Source of the DNA: Bacteroidota bacterium
GTDB lineage: Bacteria > Bacteroidota > Bacteroidia > Chitinophagales > Chitinophagaceae
DNA: 64,000 nt
Direction: 5' to 3'
NCBI GenBank assembly: GCA_018266615.1
Contig: JAFEAB010000094.1
Location: forward strand, 24,722-88,721
Positions 1-8,315 of the stretch are shown in pieces. Positions within the stretch are counted from its first letter, which is position 1. Every line of letters starts with the position of its first letter. The notes under the pieces are model-generated. The model made no database searches, had not been told where the DNA came from, and saw only the letters and a list, made by a program, of their open reading frames with translations. Both the position numbers and the translations under genes were made by a program.

Positions 1-3
1 GGT

Positions 4-67
4 CCGAACTGGCGCAGGTCTCCAGACCTGTGACTGTTCGTTACTAAACCAATATCTTTGAAATATT
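4..67 (+). repeat. REP palindrome and 5' flank of the RAYT gene (copy 1)
   Basis: Positions 15-21 and 24-30 form a near-contiguous hairpin (CAGGTCT / AGACCTG, 2-nt loop). The block 4-76, which includes the first 9 bases of the transposase gene, recurs at 1532-1604 with 3 mismatches by eye. The palindrome core also recurs inverted at 691-714. This is the arrangement expected for repeats recognised by a REP-associated tyrosine transposase. Confidence 0.75.
53..60 (+). promoter_or_regulatory. Candidate Bacteroidetes -7 element (TATCTTTG)
   Basis: TATCTTTG fits the Bacteroidetes -7 consensus TAnnTTTG and ends 7 nt before the transposase ATG at 68. No matching -33 TTTG was seen 19 nt upstream. 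The same octamer is present in the downstream flank copy at 1581-1588. Confidence 0.35.
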
Positions 68-625
68 ATGAGCAGCAAATATAAATTTGATTACAGAGAG
101 GGTGTGTATTTTGTAACCTCTACTGTTGTGGATTGGATAGATGTGTTTACGCGCGATATTTACCGTGATATTCTTTTAGATAGTTTTAGGTTTTGTCAAA
201 AGAATCAGAATCTACTATTGCATGCTTGGGTGCTAATGCCTAATCATTTTCATTTGATTTGTTCGTTCATCAATAATGCAAATCCGGGTATGGTAATAAA
301 AAACATCAAAAGTTTTACAGCAATGAAAATAATTGATGCTATAATAAACAATCCACAAGAGAGCAGAAAGGAATGGATGCTTGACTTATTTGAAAAGAAT
401 GGACAGAGGATGAAAAGTAATTACCGGTTTCAATTCTGGCAGCACGAGAATCACCCTATTTTGCTTGATAATAAAGAAAAGTATGGCCAGAGACTTGTTT
501 ATCTGCATGAAAATCCGGAAAGGGCAGGATTTGTAAAGCATCCAATAGATTGGAAGAATAGTAGCGCAATTGATTATTATACTGAGGACGGAAGAGGCTT
601 ATTAGAATTAGTAAGATTAGATTGA
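68..625 (+). CDS. REP-associated tyrosine transposase (RAYT, Y1_Tnp family)
   Basis: A single-strand endonuclease of the IS200/IS605-like Y1 family, thought to mobilise or maintain REP palindromes. At 185 aa it has the usual compact length. Visible motifs are the metal-binding HUH signature in LMPNHFHLIC (about residues 56-65) and the C-terminal VYLHENPERAGF block (about 143-154), where the catalytic tyrosine sits. The ATG at 68 is the only sensible start. REP palindromes lie immediately upstream (10-33) and, inverted, 66 nt downstream (691-714), the expected cis targets. The gene appears intact. Family assignment is firm; activity cannot be judged from sequence. Confidence 0.92.
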   Translation: MSSKYKFDYREGVYFVTSTVVDWIDVFTRDIYRDILLDSFRFCQKNQNLLLHAWVLMPNHFHLICSFINNANPGMVIKNIKSFTAMKIIDAIINNPQESRKEWMLDLFEKNGQRMKSNYRFQFWQHENHPILLDNKEKYGQRLVYLHENPERAGFVKHPIDWKNSSAIDYYTEDGRGLLELVRLD

Positions 626-690
626 GTAGCTATTCTAATTATTTTTGGATGATGATGTTTTTATTAAATGAAGATAAAGTAACGCTCATG

Positions 691-714
691 CACAGGTCAG
701 GAGACCTGCGCCAG
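691..714 (-). repeat. Inverted REP copy downstream of the RAYT gene
   Basis: This 24-bp stretch is the reverse complement of 10-33 with one mismatch; the arms are CAGGTCA / AGACCTG. With the upstream copy it brackets the transposase in inverted orientation. It also interrupts what looks like an older coding remnant (622-969). Confidence 0.75.
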
Positions 715-715
715 A

Positions 716-969
716 GCGGGGATGTTTCATGGTATAAACTTGGCGATAAAACTCTGTTCATGATGAATGATTCAAAATCATGGCAATCGCTAACGTATAG
801 AGGCGGCACAAGTTGGGAAAGGAGTGATAAAAACAGTATGGCAATACTTATCAAACATATATCTGGATAGAAAGCAATAGTGATATACAGAACAAGGTTT
901 ATCAAAATGATGCCTACTATCAAAAGCAAATTGAGCAGTTACAACAAGAAATCAGGCTGCAAAAATTTT
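716..969 (+). pseudogene. Frameshifted coding remnant, coiled-coil C-terminus
   Basis: An open frame readable from 622 (TTG) through the REP carries protein-like sequence (SWYKLGDKTLFMMNDSKSWQ, then YRGGTSWERSDK). At the A5 run at 829-833 the coding character moves to another frame (from 831), giving KQYGNTYQTYIWIESN and a glutamine-rich helical tail ending EQLQQEIRLQKF before TAA at 966-968. Loss of one A from the run would explain the shift. No family is recognised. The REP at 691-714 lies at or inside its 5' part, so the true start is probably lost. An alternative is that the two pieces are unrelated chance frames. Confidence 0.45.
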
Positions 970-973
970 AACA

Positions 974-1375
974 ATGAGAAAGTCTGTACTTTGCGGGATT
1001 GCGATTTTGTTTATTACATCTTGCGACAATAGCTATACAGAAAAAGAGTTGTACGGGAGCTATACACCTGTAGGATATAAGAATACGTTTGATACGATTG
1101 AGTTAAAGCCTCAAAACATTTACCACCGGAAAGTGTATGACAAAAACAATAAATTGGTTCTGGAAATGAATGGTAAGTGGATTATGAAGAGTACTGATAA
1201 GGTTCAGTTTTCTGACTTTTTCTTTAATCTTGACAGAGATGTTTCAAAGTTTCCGGAATTATTAACCGATACAGACATGAGTGTAGAGACATATTTTGAA
1301 ACACGAAAAGGAGTAATTGGATTTTGCACGGGGTATTATCAAGACAGCAATTGTTATAAGAAGGCAGTAAAGTAG
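974..1375 (+). CDS. Small predicted lipoprotein, unknown function
   Basis: A 133-aa protein with a short type II signal peptide (MRKSVLCGIAILFITSC), with Cys17 as the likely lipidated residue, so it is probably membrane-anchored. The mature part is hydrophilic and rich in aromatic residues and has two further cysteines near the C-terminus (GFCTGYYQDSNC). It reads like a single small beta-rich domain, but no family is recognised. It starts 5 nt after the stop of the frameshifted remnant, suggesting the two once formed a transcription unit. It is followed by the repeat field at 1.4-1.8 kb and has no other gene partner. Confidence 0.6.
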   Translation: MRKSVLCGIAILFITSCDNSYTEKELYGSYTPVGYKNTFDTIELKPQNIYHRKVYDKNNKLVLEMNGKWIMKSTDKVQFSDFFFNLDRDVSKFPELLTDTDMSVETYFETRKGVIGFCTGYYQDSNCYKKAVK

Positions 1376-1491
1376 TAGCTACTGCATATTACACGTTTCG
1401 CCTCTGTTGGTCTTCACTTAACAGAGTATTCCCCAGCTATCCGTAGATTGCCTGAAAATAAAAAAGTGCTGCTGTCCGTAGTTTGCAACCC

Positions 1492-1530
1492 CATCTGGCG
1501 AAAGTTTTCCGAAAGATGAATAGCGCCGTT
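1492..1530 (+). repeat. 39-bp direct repeat, copy 1
   Basis: Starts CATCTGGCG and ends AATAGCGCCGTT. It recurs at 1653-1691, 161 bp downstream, with 2 mismatches by eye. Its GGCG...GCGCC ends resemble the CTGGCGCAGGT edge of the REP element, so it may be a diverged REP-like unit. It abuts the RAYT-flank copy at 1532. Confidence 0.7.
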
Positions 1531-1531
1531 C

Positions 1532-1604
1532 CCGAACTGGCGCAGGTCTCCAGACCTGTGACTGTTCGTTACTAAAACAATATCTTTGAAAAATTATGGG
1601 CAGC
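1532..1604 (+). repeat. Orphan copy of the RAYT 5' flank (copy 2)
   Basis: A 73-bp near-copy of 4-76: same palindrome (1543-1558), same TATCTTTG octamer (1581-1588), same ATG plus GCAGC (1596-1604), with about 3 substitutions. After 1604 the similarity to the transposase gene stops, so this is a promoter-and-start region without its gene. It suggests duplication or transposition of the element's left end. Confidence 0.75.
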
Positions 1605-1616
1605 CCCACTGCCCCA

Positions 1617-1634
1617 GTTCGTGTCTTCACGAAC
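1617..1634. repeat. Palindromic hairpin GTTCGTG/CACGAAC
   Basis: Seven-base arms GTTCGTG (1617-1623) and CACGAAC (1628-1634) with loop TCTT. A second hairpin with the same arm sequence is at 1741-1760, so this is a separate dispersed palindrome family next to the REP elements. Confidence 0.6.
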
Positions 1635-1652
1635 CGAAATCAGGAAACAACC

Positions 1653-1691
1653 CATCTGGCGCAAGTTTTCCGAAGGATGAATAGCGCCGTT
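1653..1691 (+). repeat. 39-bp direct repeat, copy 2
   Basis: Second copy of 1492-1530 with 2 mismatches. Together the two copies bracket the orphan RAYT flank at 1532-1604 and the first GTTCGTG hairpin. Confidence 0.7.
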
Positions 1692-1740
1692 TCAAGATTG
1701 AAGCGAATGTGCATTTGTGAGTTTGATCCAATCCCTATTT

Positions 1741-1760
1741 GGTTCGTGCAGACACGAACC
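1741..1760. repeat. Palindromic hairpin GGTTCGTG/CACGAACC
   Basis: Eight-base perfect arms (1741-1748 and 1753-1760) with loop CAGA; same arm sequence as the hairpin at 1617-1634. The stretch 1376-1808 holds only these repeats. Small open frames there are built from repeat sequence and are not called. Confidence 0.6.
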
Positions 1761-1808
1761 AAGGCGTTGGATAATTCCTCCGTTTCCAATTCAATTTTTG
1801 AACAAGCC

Positions 1809-2276
1809 TTACTTTTTTAGTGAAAAAAATTGCTTCATTAAATCATCAAACTTGTCATTCGAAATAGGGTCGTTTTTAAAACCCATATTTAAGATTAAAG
1901 GTTGTTCCTCTTCATACCCCAATGATAATATTCGATACTTTAATGGGGTGCTCCCTTTAAGCAGATACTTCTTCCCCTTAAATAGCTTTCCATGGGAATA
2001 GAATTCAATTTCAACGGATTTTGAATATTTTATTTGTCCTTCAAACCGCTCCAAAATTTGTTTGCCCACTCCCTGGTCAACCATTTCTTTTGTAAGGTAA
2101 AGCCATTGAGCAGAAAATTCCGCACTTTCTAAGGAGTATTCATCTTTGGCAGAATATTTTTGTGGTACTTCTATTTCTGTTTTGCCATATAACACCTTCT
2201 TTACTTCGGAAGGCTGTCCTAGAAGTGTACTGTATGCTATAGTTAAGAGGGTTAGGGTTAGAACATATTTTTGCAT
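1809..2276 (-). CDS. Predicted secreted protein, unknown function
   Basis: A 155-aa protein with a clear N-terminal signal peptide (MQKYVLTLTLLTIAYSTLLG, cleavage likely before QPSEV), so it is exported to the periplasm or beyond. The mature part is charged and lysine/glutamate-rich with alternating hydrophobic stretches (VEIEFYSHGKLFKGKKYLL) suggestive of a small beta-sheet domain. No family is recognised. It lies alone between the repeat field and the large outer-membrane gene, with 87 nt to the latter's stop, on the same strand; joint transcription is possible. Confidence 0.6.
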   Translation of the reverse strand: MQKYVLTLTLLTIAYSTLLGQPSEVKKVLYGKTEIEVPQKYSAKDEYSLESAEFSAQWLYLTKEMVDQGVGKQILERFEGQIKYSKSVEIEFYSHGKLFKGKKYLLKGSTPLKYRILSLGYEEEQPLILNMGFKNDPISNDKFDDLMKQFFSLKK

Positions 2277-2363
2277 GGTAAATTATTAGGACAGTGTCTT
2301 TTGGGTTGCATTAAATTACAAGGCAGCTCAAGCATCTATGAATTTCAAACCCATTGTCACTTC

Positions 2364-5300
2364 TTAAAAATCCAGCCCCAGCGAAACATACATCACCGGC
2401 CTTCCTTTAAAGAATCCGTTCATGGGCCAACCAACATCATATTTTAAAAAGTATCCCAAAAGGGTTGAACGGGCGCCAAATCCATAGCCTGCGGCAAAGG
2501 GGCCAAAGCCACCGGCTTTTTTCCGAATAGATACCGGAGTGGGTTGCCCGCTGTTATCATAATCCTGGTAAACGATTTCGGGTCTTTTAAAATCATCATA
2601 GGCGCCGTTCCACGCCGTGCCAATATCAATAAACTGGGTGAGCATGAAATTTCGGAGAAAGGCATTGTTCACCGTTTTATCGAAGAAAGTGGAAACAACA
2701 GGAAGCCTCAACTCACTATTAATAACTACCGCATTGTTCCCATTGGCAATATTTTGCAAATAGCCCCGCATATTTACTGCCAGACTTTGGAATGCATAGT
2801 TGTTATCCGGATCGGGGGTATTACCATTATAAAAATATCGCTCCCGCTGGTTGCCATTACGATCCACTTTTAGATTATCGCCAAACATCATCCATCCATC
2901 CATACCTCCCAGGTAATAAATAATTTTCTGATTACCCCAGCTAAAATCACCCGCCGCACGGCCGGCCCAAATAAAATTGCGGTAAATGGGGTAATAGTAG
3001 CGAGCATCAAACCCAAAGTTGAAGGTATTTCTGCCTACTGCATTTTTTATCTTACTCACCTGCGCATTCCAGTCGAGATAAATTTTATACCGCAATCCGT
3101 TCCAGATATTCAGGGTGGGGTTGAGGCTGTTATCATAAACAAATTCGAGGTGATTTACTGAGTATTGCGTTTGTTGATCGGGGAGAGAATGGCTCAGGTT
3201 ATCTACCGACTTCACCACAAACTTATCGGAGCGGATACCGGTAGTTAATCGAATACTCTTTACCGGATCAAAGGGATAGCCAAGGGAAACCTGGTACAGG
3301 TTCGTATATAATTTTCCAGGATAGCTCGCAATCGGGTTGCCAGTGGAATTATCATATACCAGGGCATTTATTCCCTGGGAGTTCCTGTAATAACTTAACC
3401 CCCAGTCTAACCGGCGCTTCAAATTGCTAAAACTCAGGTACCACTCATTATCCTTTAGATTGGTGCTGAGTTTAAAAGCGCCCATTACCCGGTAATCTTC
3501 CAGCAGTTCCGATGTGCCAAGGGTAATCATTCCATTTAAGGGTGTAGAACTGTTTAATTTGATTGGGCCCGATCCTCCGGTATAAGGTTGAAAGCGGTTG
3601 ATGAGCACCATGCTGTTAAAACCAATCGAACCAAAGTCGGCAGAAAATTTAACCGGCTTATACCGGTACAGTTTGGCTGTTTCCAGCACCGACTCTTTTT
3701 TCCCGGATAGTGATTCCAGGGGAATAGGAACCAATTCTCCCGTGGCACTGTCTATTTTTTTCTCCGGTTCAAATTCATTTTGAAAGAAATCATTTTGTCG
3801 CCTACTCGTATCCGTTACTTTCGGCCCCTCCGTTTTGGCAGGTTTATTTTCGGTAAGGGTACTTTCGCGCATGAGTTTCTTCATGTAGGCGGTAGGTTGA
3901 GCGGTTACGTTCCTGTTCCGCAGGGCAAATTCGTCGATCTTTAATTTGTACAGGGTTTTCTCATCGCTTTGGCGGGTAACTTCGCTTACCTGGTTATTTT
4001 CACCGGCAACGCGGGTTTCGGCAAGCGAACTCTGGTAATTGGTGATAGGGAATGTATAGGCAGAGTCTTTGGTTATTGAAACAATGGCCACCGAATCCGC
4101 TTTGGTTTTATTGTACACCTGGAGGGTGCTGTCTATCTGCTCCTTGTTTGGGTTGCGCAGGATGTCTTCACCAATCAGTACCAGGGTATCCAACCCTTCT
4201 TTTTGCGTGGTAAAAAATCCTGCCCAGCGATTACCTACCCCGTTTTCATCACTCACAAATGTAAAATGGTTGCCATTGTATTGCATTGGGTAACGGGCAT
4301 TTCCATATTTCAGGTTCGAGAGCTGAGTAACCTGGTTTAAGTCTGCTTTATCCCCAAAATCGGTAACCATAAAAATATTGAAACGGTTGTGGCTGGGTAG
4401 CGAAGTGTCGCCCCCTTTGGCTGAGGCATTGGGGCGGTTACTCGAAAATATGATCCCTGTCTTATTTGGGAAGGCTACAAAAGATGGATCAAGATCGTCG
4501 TACACATCATTGGTAACCTGCATCGCTTTTTCTTTATCAAGATCGTATATGAAGATGTCCGTATGGCCGTTTTTAACGGCAGATAGCAACAGTTTTTTAT
4601 TGGTCTGGTAATACTTCACATCCTGCACCTGATCAAATTCTTTGGTGAGGTCTAATTTGTATTGTTTTATCCGGTTCAGGATGTCGTAAACAAAAAGCTT
4701 CAGCTTCCCTTCCGATGAATAGATAACTGCAATTTGGGATCCCTTGGGGTCCCAGGCCATCATCGGGTAATTGGGGTTCATTTGCTTTTCGTAGGTACGC
4801 ACGCCATATTTCAATAACGTCTTATTTTCAAAATCAACATTCAGAATAACACGCACAATCCCCTTCCTAAATTGAGTGACAACATAGGAGTTGTCCCGCT
4901 TGTTGGGGTTTACATTGAAACGGTAGTAATTTAGGCGGGGGCTGATGTCAAATCCATCCACATAACTCCCTTTCGGATAGGCCTTACGTTTAGTGATGTC
5001 CTGGTAATATTTGTCTTCCTCAAATTCCATGAATTCGGCCAGCAGATCGTTAAACTTCATTTTGGTGATCTGCATCGAGGCCTTGTTCAGGCTTTTATAC
5101 ATCCGGGTGAGGTAGAAGAAATAGGTGACATTTTCTTTTTTATATTTTTCTTCAATAAAGTACCAGAATGCATGGCCTGCAATTTTGGGGCGGGCAAAGG
5201 CAAAGGATGAAAATTTGGAGTAGTTTCCACTGAGCATTTCCGATTTCAGTTCATCATCCAGTTCGGTGCTCCAGTTTTGGGCGAGGTAAGCAACATAGCC

Positions 5301-5825
5301 ATCAATCAACCATTGGGGGAGATCGAGTAGGGTCTGGTTGCCTGCAACCTCACCAAAATCACTGCCAAATAACACGTTTTTAGTAATTACTTCTGCAATA
5401 CCTTTTCTGATTTGCAGGTTGAGGTTGGCATGGTTCGCATCAAAGTAGAGAATCATTTTATTATTGACCAACTGGATATCCCCTCCTTCGGTGATAAAGT
5501 CGGTCTGTAACCCGATATTGGTTTGCTGCATTTCAGCGTAATCGTTATACAATACGATATTAGCCCGCCGTTGCAGACTGTATTCTGCAGCAGTTTCAAT
5601 TTTTGGGAGCTCCAGTTCTGCCGCCTGGGCAACAAATTTGGCCAGTTCCTTCCCATCCTGATGGTAAAAAACGTTGAAATTTTCAGTTTGATAATACCAC
5701 CATTTGAACTTTTTATACTGTACTCTGTTTTTCCCAAAGGTTACCGAATTTACCTGCGCTATTGAAAATTGCGAAGAAAAAAGGAGAACCGCTATAATCA
5801 AACAAAATCTACCAAACTTTGCCAT
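2364..5825 (-). CDS. TolB-like propeller plus outer-membrane beta-barrel protein
   Basis: A 1153-aa envelope protein. Residues 1-23 are a signal peptide (CLIIAVLLFSSQFSIAQ). Residues about 30-290 form an N-terminal domain containing LPQWLIDGYVAYLAQNW, reminiscent of peptidase-associated regions but without an HExxH motif. About 310-540 carry PD40/TolB-type propeller repeats (IYDLDKEKAMQVTNDVYDDL, IIFSSNRPN). A Ser/Thr-rich linker follows. From about 740 amphipathic strands typical of a D15/BamA-like barrel end in the C-terminal phenylalanine GLDF expected of an outer-membrane beta-signal. Proteins of this build are common in Bacteroidetes; the cargo or role is unknown. It is transcribed divergently from the hydrolase at 5897. 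Confidence 0.75.
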   Translation of the reverse strand: MAKFGRFCLIIAVLLFSSQFSIAQVNSVTFGKNRVQYKKFKWWYYQTENFNVFYHQDGKELAKFVAQAAELELPKIETAAEYSLQRRANIVLYNDYAEMQQTNIGLQTDFITEGGDIQLVNNKMILYFDANHANLNLQIRKGIAEVITKNVLFGSDFGEVAGNQTLLDLPQWLIDGYVAYLAQNWSTELDDELKSEMLSGNYSKFSSFAFARPKIAGHAFWYFIEEKYKKENVTYFFYLTRMYKSLNKASMQITKMKFNDLLAEFMEFEEDKYYQDITKRKAYPKGSYVDGFDISPRLNYYRFNVNPNKRDNSYVVTQFRKGIVRVILNVDFENKTLLKYGVRTYEKQMNPNYPMMAWDPKGSQIAVIYSSEGKLKLFVYDILNRIKQYKLDLTKEFDQVQDVKYYQTNKKLLLSAVKNGHTDIFIYDLDKEKAMQVTNDVYDDLDPSFVAFPNKTGIIFSSNRPNASAKGGDTSLPSHNRFNIFMVTDFGDKADLNQVTQLSNLKYGNARYPMQYNGNHFTFVSDENGVGNRWAGFFTTQKEGLDTLVLIGEDILRNPNKEQIDSTLQVYNKTKADSVAIVSITKDSAYTFPITNYQSSLAETRVAGENNQVSEVTRQSDEKTLYKLKIDEFALRNRNVTAQPTAYMKKLMRESTLTENKPAKTEGPKVTDTSRRQNDFFQNEFEPEKKIDSATGELVPIPLESLSGKKESVLETAKLYRYKPVKFSADFGSIGFNSMVLINRFQPYTGGSGPIKLNSSTPLNGMITLGTSELLEDYRVMGAFKLSTNLKDNEWYLSFSNLKRRLDWGLSYYRNSQGINALVYDNSTGNPIASYPGKLYTNLYQVSLGYPFDPVKSIRLTTGIRSDKFVVKSVDNLSHSLPDQQTQYSVNHLEFVYDNSLNPTLNIWNGLRYKIYLDWNAQVSKIKNAVGRNTFNFGFDARYYYPIYRNFIWAGRAAGDFSWGNQKIIYYLGGMDGWMMFGDNLKVDRNGNQRERYFYNGNTPDPDNNYAFQSLAVNMRGYLQNIANGNNAVVINSELRLPVVSTFFDKTVNNAFLRNFMLTQFIDIGTAWNGAYDDFKRPEIVYQDYDNSGQPTPVSIRKKAGGFGPFAAGYGFGARSTLLGYFLKYDVGWPMNGFFKGRPVMYVSLGLDF

Positions 5826-5896
5826 ATACTATTTGAAATGAGTAATAAAATTACCGTTTTAACCCAAATGCACGAAAACCGCTGGAATTTTATATT

Positions 5897-6535
5897 ATGT
5901 TGAAAATTAAATCTTTCGAATTTAATCCCATTCAGGAGAATACCTATATACTTTATAACCGGTTTAACGAATGTATCATTATTGACCCGGGTTGTTATTT
6001 TGATGATGAAAAAGATGAACTGACGGCCTTTATCAGCAGTAACCAGCTTACTCCTAAGATTCTCCTGAATACCCATTGTCACCTGGATCATATTTTCGGA
6101 AATAAATTTGTGGCTGAAAAATATAAACTTACTCCCTGTATCCACAAAAACGAACTCCCTGTATTCCAGTTTGCCCCTGCCAGCGGACTCATGTATAATC
6201 TTCCCTTCGACAATTATTCCGGAGAATTTATTTTTCTTAAGGAAGGGGAAGAGATAAAATTGGGGGAGGACATCCTAAAGATATTATTCACACCCGGCCA
6301 TAGCCCCGGCAGCCTGAGTTTCTACCACCCGGAGGGTGGATTTGTAATTTCCGGAGATGCATTGTTTAATGGCAGCATTGGCCGTACCGACCTCCCTCTG
6401 GGCAACCAGGAGCTACTGATCAAAAGGATTAAAAGTGAATTATTGACCCTCCCCGGAGATACCGTTGTTTATTGCGGCCATGGTTTGAAAACTACCATTG
6501 AAGCAGAGAAGAAGTTTAACCCATTTTTGCAATAA
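5897..6535 (+). CDS. Metallo-beta-lactamase-fold hydrolase (glyoxalase II-like)
   Basis: A 212-aa cytosolic hydrolase of the MBL superfamily. The zinc-binding HxHxDH motif is visible as THCHLDH near residue 60, followed by the HSPGSLSFYHP histidine, the ISGDALFNGSIGRTD aspartate and a terminal CGHG histidine. The length and motif spacing fit the short glyoxalase II-like (YcbL/GloB-type) subgroup that hydrolyses thioesters such as S-lactoylglutathione analogues; the substrate here is not determined by the sequence. It is convergent with the epimerase gene, the two stop codons being directly adjacent at 6533-6538. Confidence 0.85.
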   Translation: MLKIKSFEFNPIQENTYILYNRFNECIIIDPGCYFDDEKDELTAFISSNQLTPKILLNTHCHLDHIFGNKFVAEKYKLTPCIHKNELPVFQFAPASGLMYNLPFDNYSGEFIFLKEGEEIKLGEDILKILFTPGHSPGSLSFYHPEGGFVISGDALFNGSIGRTDLPLGNQELLIKRIKSELLTLPGDTVVYCGHGLKTTIEAEKKFNPFLQ

Positions 6536-6937
6536 TCAGCCAATTTCCTGGCAGAGTTCTATTAAAGTACCCATCGTCCCTTTCGGATGAAGGAAACAAA
6601 CTAATTTATTATCGGCTCCCATTTTGGGTTCTTCATTTAATAAAATGAATCCCTCTTTTTTTAACCGGGTCATTTCGGCACGGATATCCGTTGTTTCAAA
6701 AGCTATATGATGTATGCCCTCTCCCTTCTTTTCGATAAACCGGGCAATTACCCCTTCCGGGTTTGTACTCTCCAATAATTCAATTTTATTTGGCCCCTGA
6801 ACAAAAAATGCAGTAGTTACGTTCTCAGATGCCACGACTTCCTTTTTATAACAGGGGCTGTTTAACAACTTTTCATATAAAGGAATAGCTGTTTCAAGGT
6901 TTTTTACAGCAATCCCTATATGTTCAATTTTTAACAT
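6536..6937 (-). CDS. mce: Methylmalonyl-CoA epimerase
   Basis: A 133-aa single-domain member of the vicinal-oxygen-chelate superfamily that interconverts (S)- and (R)-methylmalonyl-CoA in the propionate/succinate pathway. It begins LKIEHIGIAVKNLETAIPLY, has the metal-ligand histidine early (EHIGIAV), a second in GIHHIAFET and the C-terminal GTLIELCQE glutamate: the usual H/H/E set. The length is normal. A stand-alone B12-binding protein of the mutase family lies at 22586-22996, but no catalytic mutase subunit is in the window. Confidence 0.88.
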   Translation of the reverse strand: MLKIEHIGIAVKNLETAIPLYEKLLNSPCYKKEVVASENVTTAFFVQGPNKIELLESTNPEGVIARFIEKKGEGIHHIAFETTDIRAEMTRLKKEGFILLNEEPKMGADNKLVCFLHPKGTMGTLIELCQEIG

Positions 6938-7023
6938 ATTTAACTTTGAAGGGCTATTGTTTACGAATTTGGTAAATAGAAACCCGAAGAAGCCTTCAAC
7001 GCTAAAAGTAGAACCTTTTGCAG

Positions 7024-7031
7024 TAATTTTG
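7024..7031 (+). promoter_or_regulatory. Candidate -7 promoter element of the isc operon (TAATTTTG)
   Basis: TAATTTTG matches TAnnTTTG and lies 34 nt upstream of the iscS ATG. No convincing TTTG was found at the -33 position, so this rests on the -7 match and placement only. Confidence 0.35.
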
Positions 7032-7065
7032 TGTTATCCGATTACACAAAATACAGGCTTATAGT

Positions 7066-8283
7066 ATGTTAAAACTGCCCATCTACCTAGATAATAATGC
7101 CACAACCCCAGTGGATCCGCGCGTTTTTGAAGCGATGACCCCCTATTTTCTCGAACATTTCGGGAATGCGGCATCTCGTAACCACCCCTTTGGCTGGCAA
7201 GCCGAAGAAGCCGTTGATTATGGCCGGGAACAGGTGGCAAAACTGATTGGCGCCGATCCAAAGGAAATTATTTTTACCTCCGGTGCTACCGAAGCAGATA
7301 ACCTGGCATTAAAAGGGGTATTTGAAATGTATGCTTCAAAGGGAAATCATATCATAACAGCAACTACCGAACATAAAGCGGTTCTGGATACCTGCAAGCA
7401 TATCGAAAAACTGGGCGGAGAAGTAACCTATCTTCCGGTTGATAACCTGGGTATGATTAACCTCCAGGAATTGGAAGCGGCGATCAAACCCACCACCATC
7501 CTGATAGCCATAATGTATGCCAATAACGAAATTGGCACGATCATGCCGATTAAAGAAATTAGCCAGATAGCAAAAAAGCATGGGGTGCTGATGTTTACGG
7601 ATGGTACCCAGGCGGTTGGAAAAATTCCTGTTGATGTAAATAAAGATGGCATCGACCTGATGGCATTTTCTGCACACAAAATGTATGGTCCTAAAGGGGT
7701 TGGCGCGCTGTATGTGCGCAGGAAAGGGCCCAGGGTAAAAGTAACTGCCCAAATGGACGGAGGCGGGCACGAACGCGGTATGCGCAGTGGCACGCTGAAT
7801 GTACCAGGAATCGTGGGCTTTGGTAAGGCCTGCGAACTTTGCATGCAGGAAATGCAATCCGACACAGAAAAAATTTCAAAACTTCGCGATAAACTGGAAT
7901 CGGCTCTTCTAAAACTGGAAGAAGCCTATGTGAATGGAAGCATTGAACACCGGCTTCCCCATGTAGCCAATATTTCATTTAAATATGTGGAAGGGGAAGG
8001 GCTGATGATGGGCTTTAATAAAAATATTGCTGTTAGCTCCGGCTCTGCCTGCACTTCTGCATCGCTCGAACCCAGCTATGTACTGAAAGCCTTAGGCCTG
8101 GGAGATGACCTGGCCCATAGCTCGCTGCGATTCGGACTTGGCCGATTTACCACCGAAGACCAGATCGACTATACCATTAAAGCCGTTAGTGATACCGTAA
8201 ATAAACTTCGGGACATGAGCCCGCTTTGGGAAATGTTTAAAGAAGGCGTGGATCTTAACAAGGTAGAATGGGCTGCTCACTAA
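7066..8283 (+). CDS. iscS: Cysteine desulfurase IscS
   Basis: PLP-dependent enzyme that removes sulfur from L-cysteine and passes it as a persulfide to the scaffold for Fe-S cluster assembly. At 405 aa it has IscS length. It opens with [17 protein letters not shown]. The PLP lysine is K205 in [16 protein letters not shown] and the persulfide cysteine is C329 in [10 protein letters not shown], in the long flexible loop of group I (IscS/NifS) enzymes. IscU and IscA follow at 32 and 4 nt, so the three form an operon; no iscR, hscA, hscB or fdx is adjacent. Confidence 0.95.
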   Translation: MLKLPIYLDNNATTPVDPRVFEAMTPYFLEHFGNAASRNHPFGWQAEEAVDYGREQVAKLIGADPKEIIFTSGATEADNLALKGVFEMYASKGNHIITATTEHKAVLDTCKHIEKLGGEVTYLPVDNLGMINLQELEAAIKPTTILIAIMYANNEIGTIMPIKEISQIAKKHGVLMFTDGTQAVGKIPVDVNKDGIDLMAFSAHKMYGPKGVGALYVRRKGPRVKVTAQMDGGGHERGMRSGTLNVPGIVGFGKACELCMQEMQSDTEKISKLRDKLESALLKLEEAYVNGSIEHRLPHVANISFKYVEGEGLMMGFNKNIAVSSGSACTSASLEPSYVLKALGLGDDLAHSSLRFGLGRFTTEDQIDYTIKAVSDTVNKLRDMSPLWEMFKEGVDLNKVEWAAH

Positions 8284-8315
8284 AAAATTAATAATCATAT
8301 TTCAAAACCATCATC

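Noticed and set aside
1418..1630. Minus-strand 70-aa open frame in the repeat field
   Set aside because: It consists largely of the REP and 39-bp repeat sequence, overlaps both repeat types, and has no start context or protein-like composition.
1596..2001. Plus-strand frames (74 and 94 aa) following the orphan ATG at 1596
   Set aside because: No similarity to the transposase beyond the first three codons; the second frame is the antisense of the secreted protein at 1809-2276.
7336..7865. Antisense frames of 145 and 173 aa in iscS
   Set aside because: Both are shadows of the strongly conserved iscS reading frame; two overlapping frames argue for codon-bias artefact.
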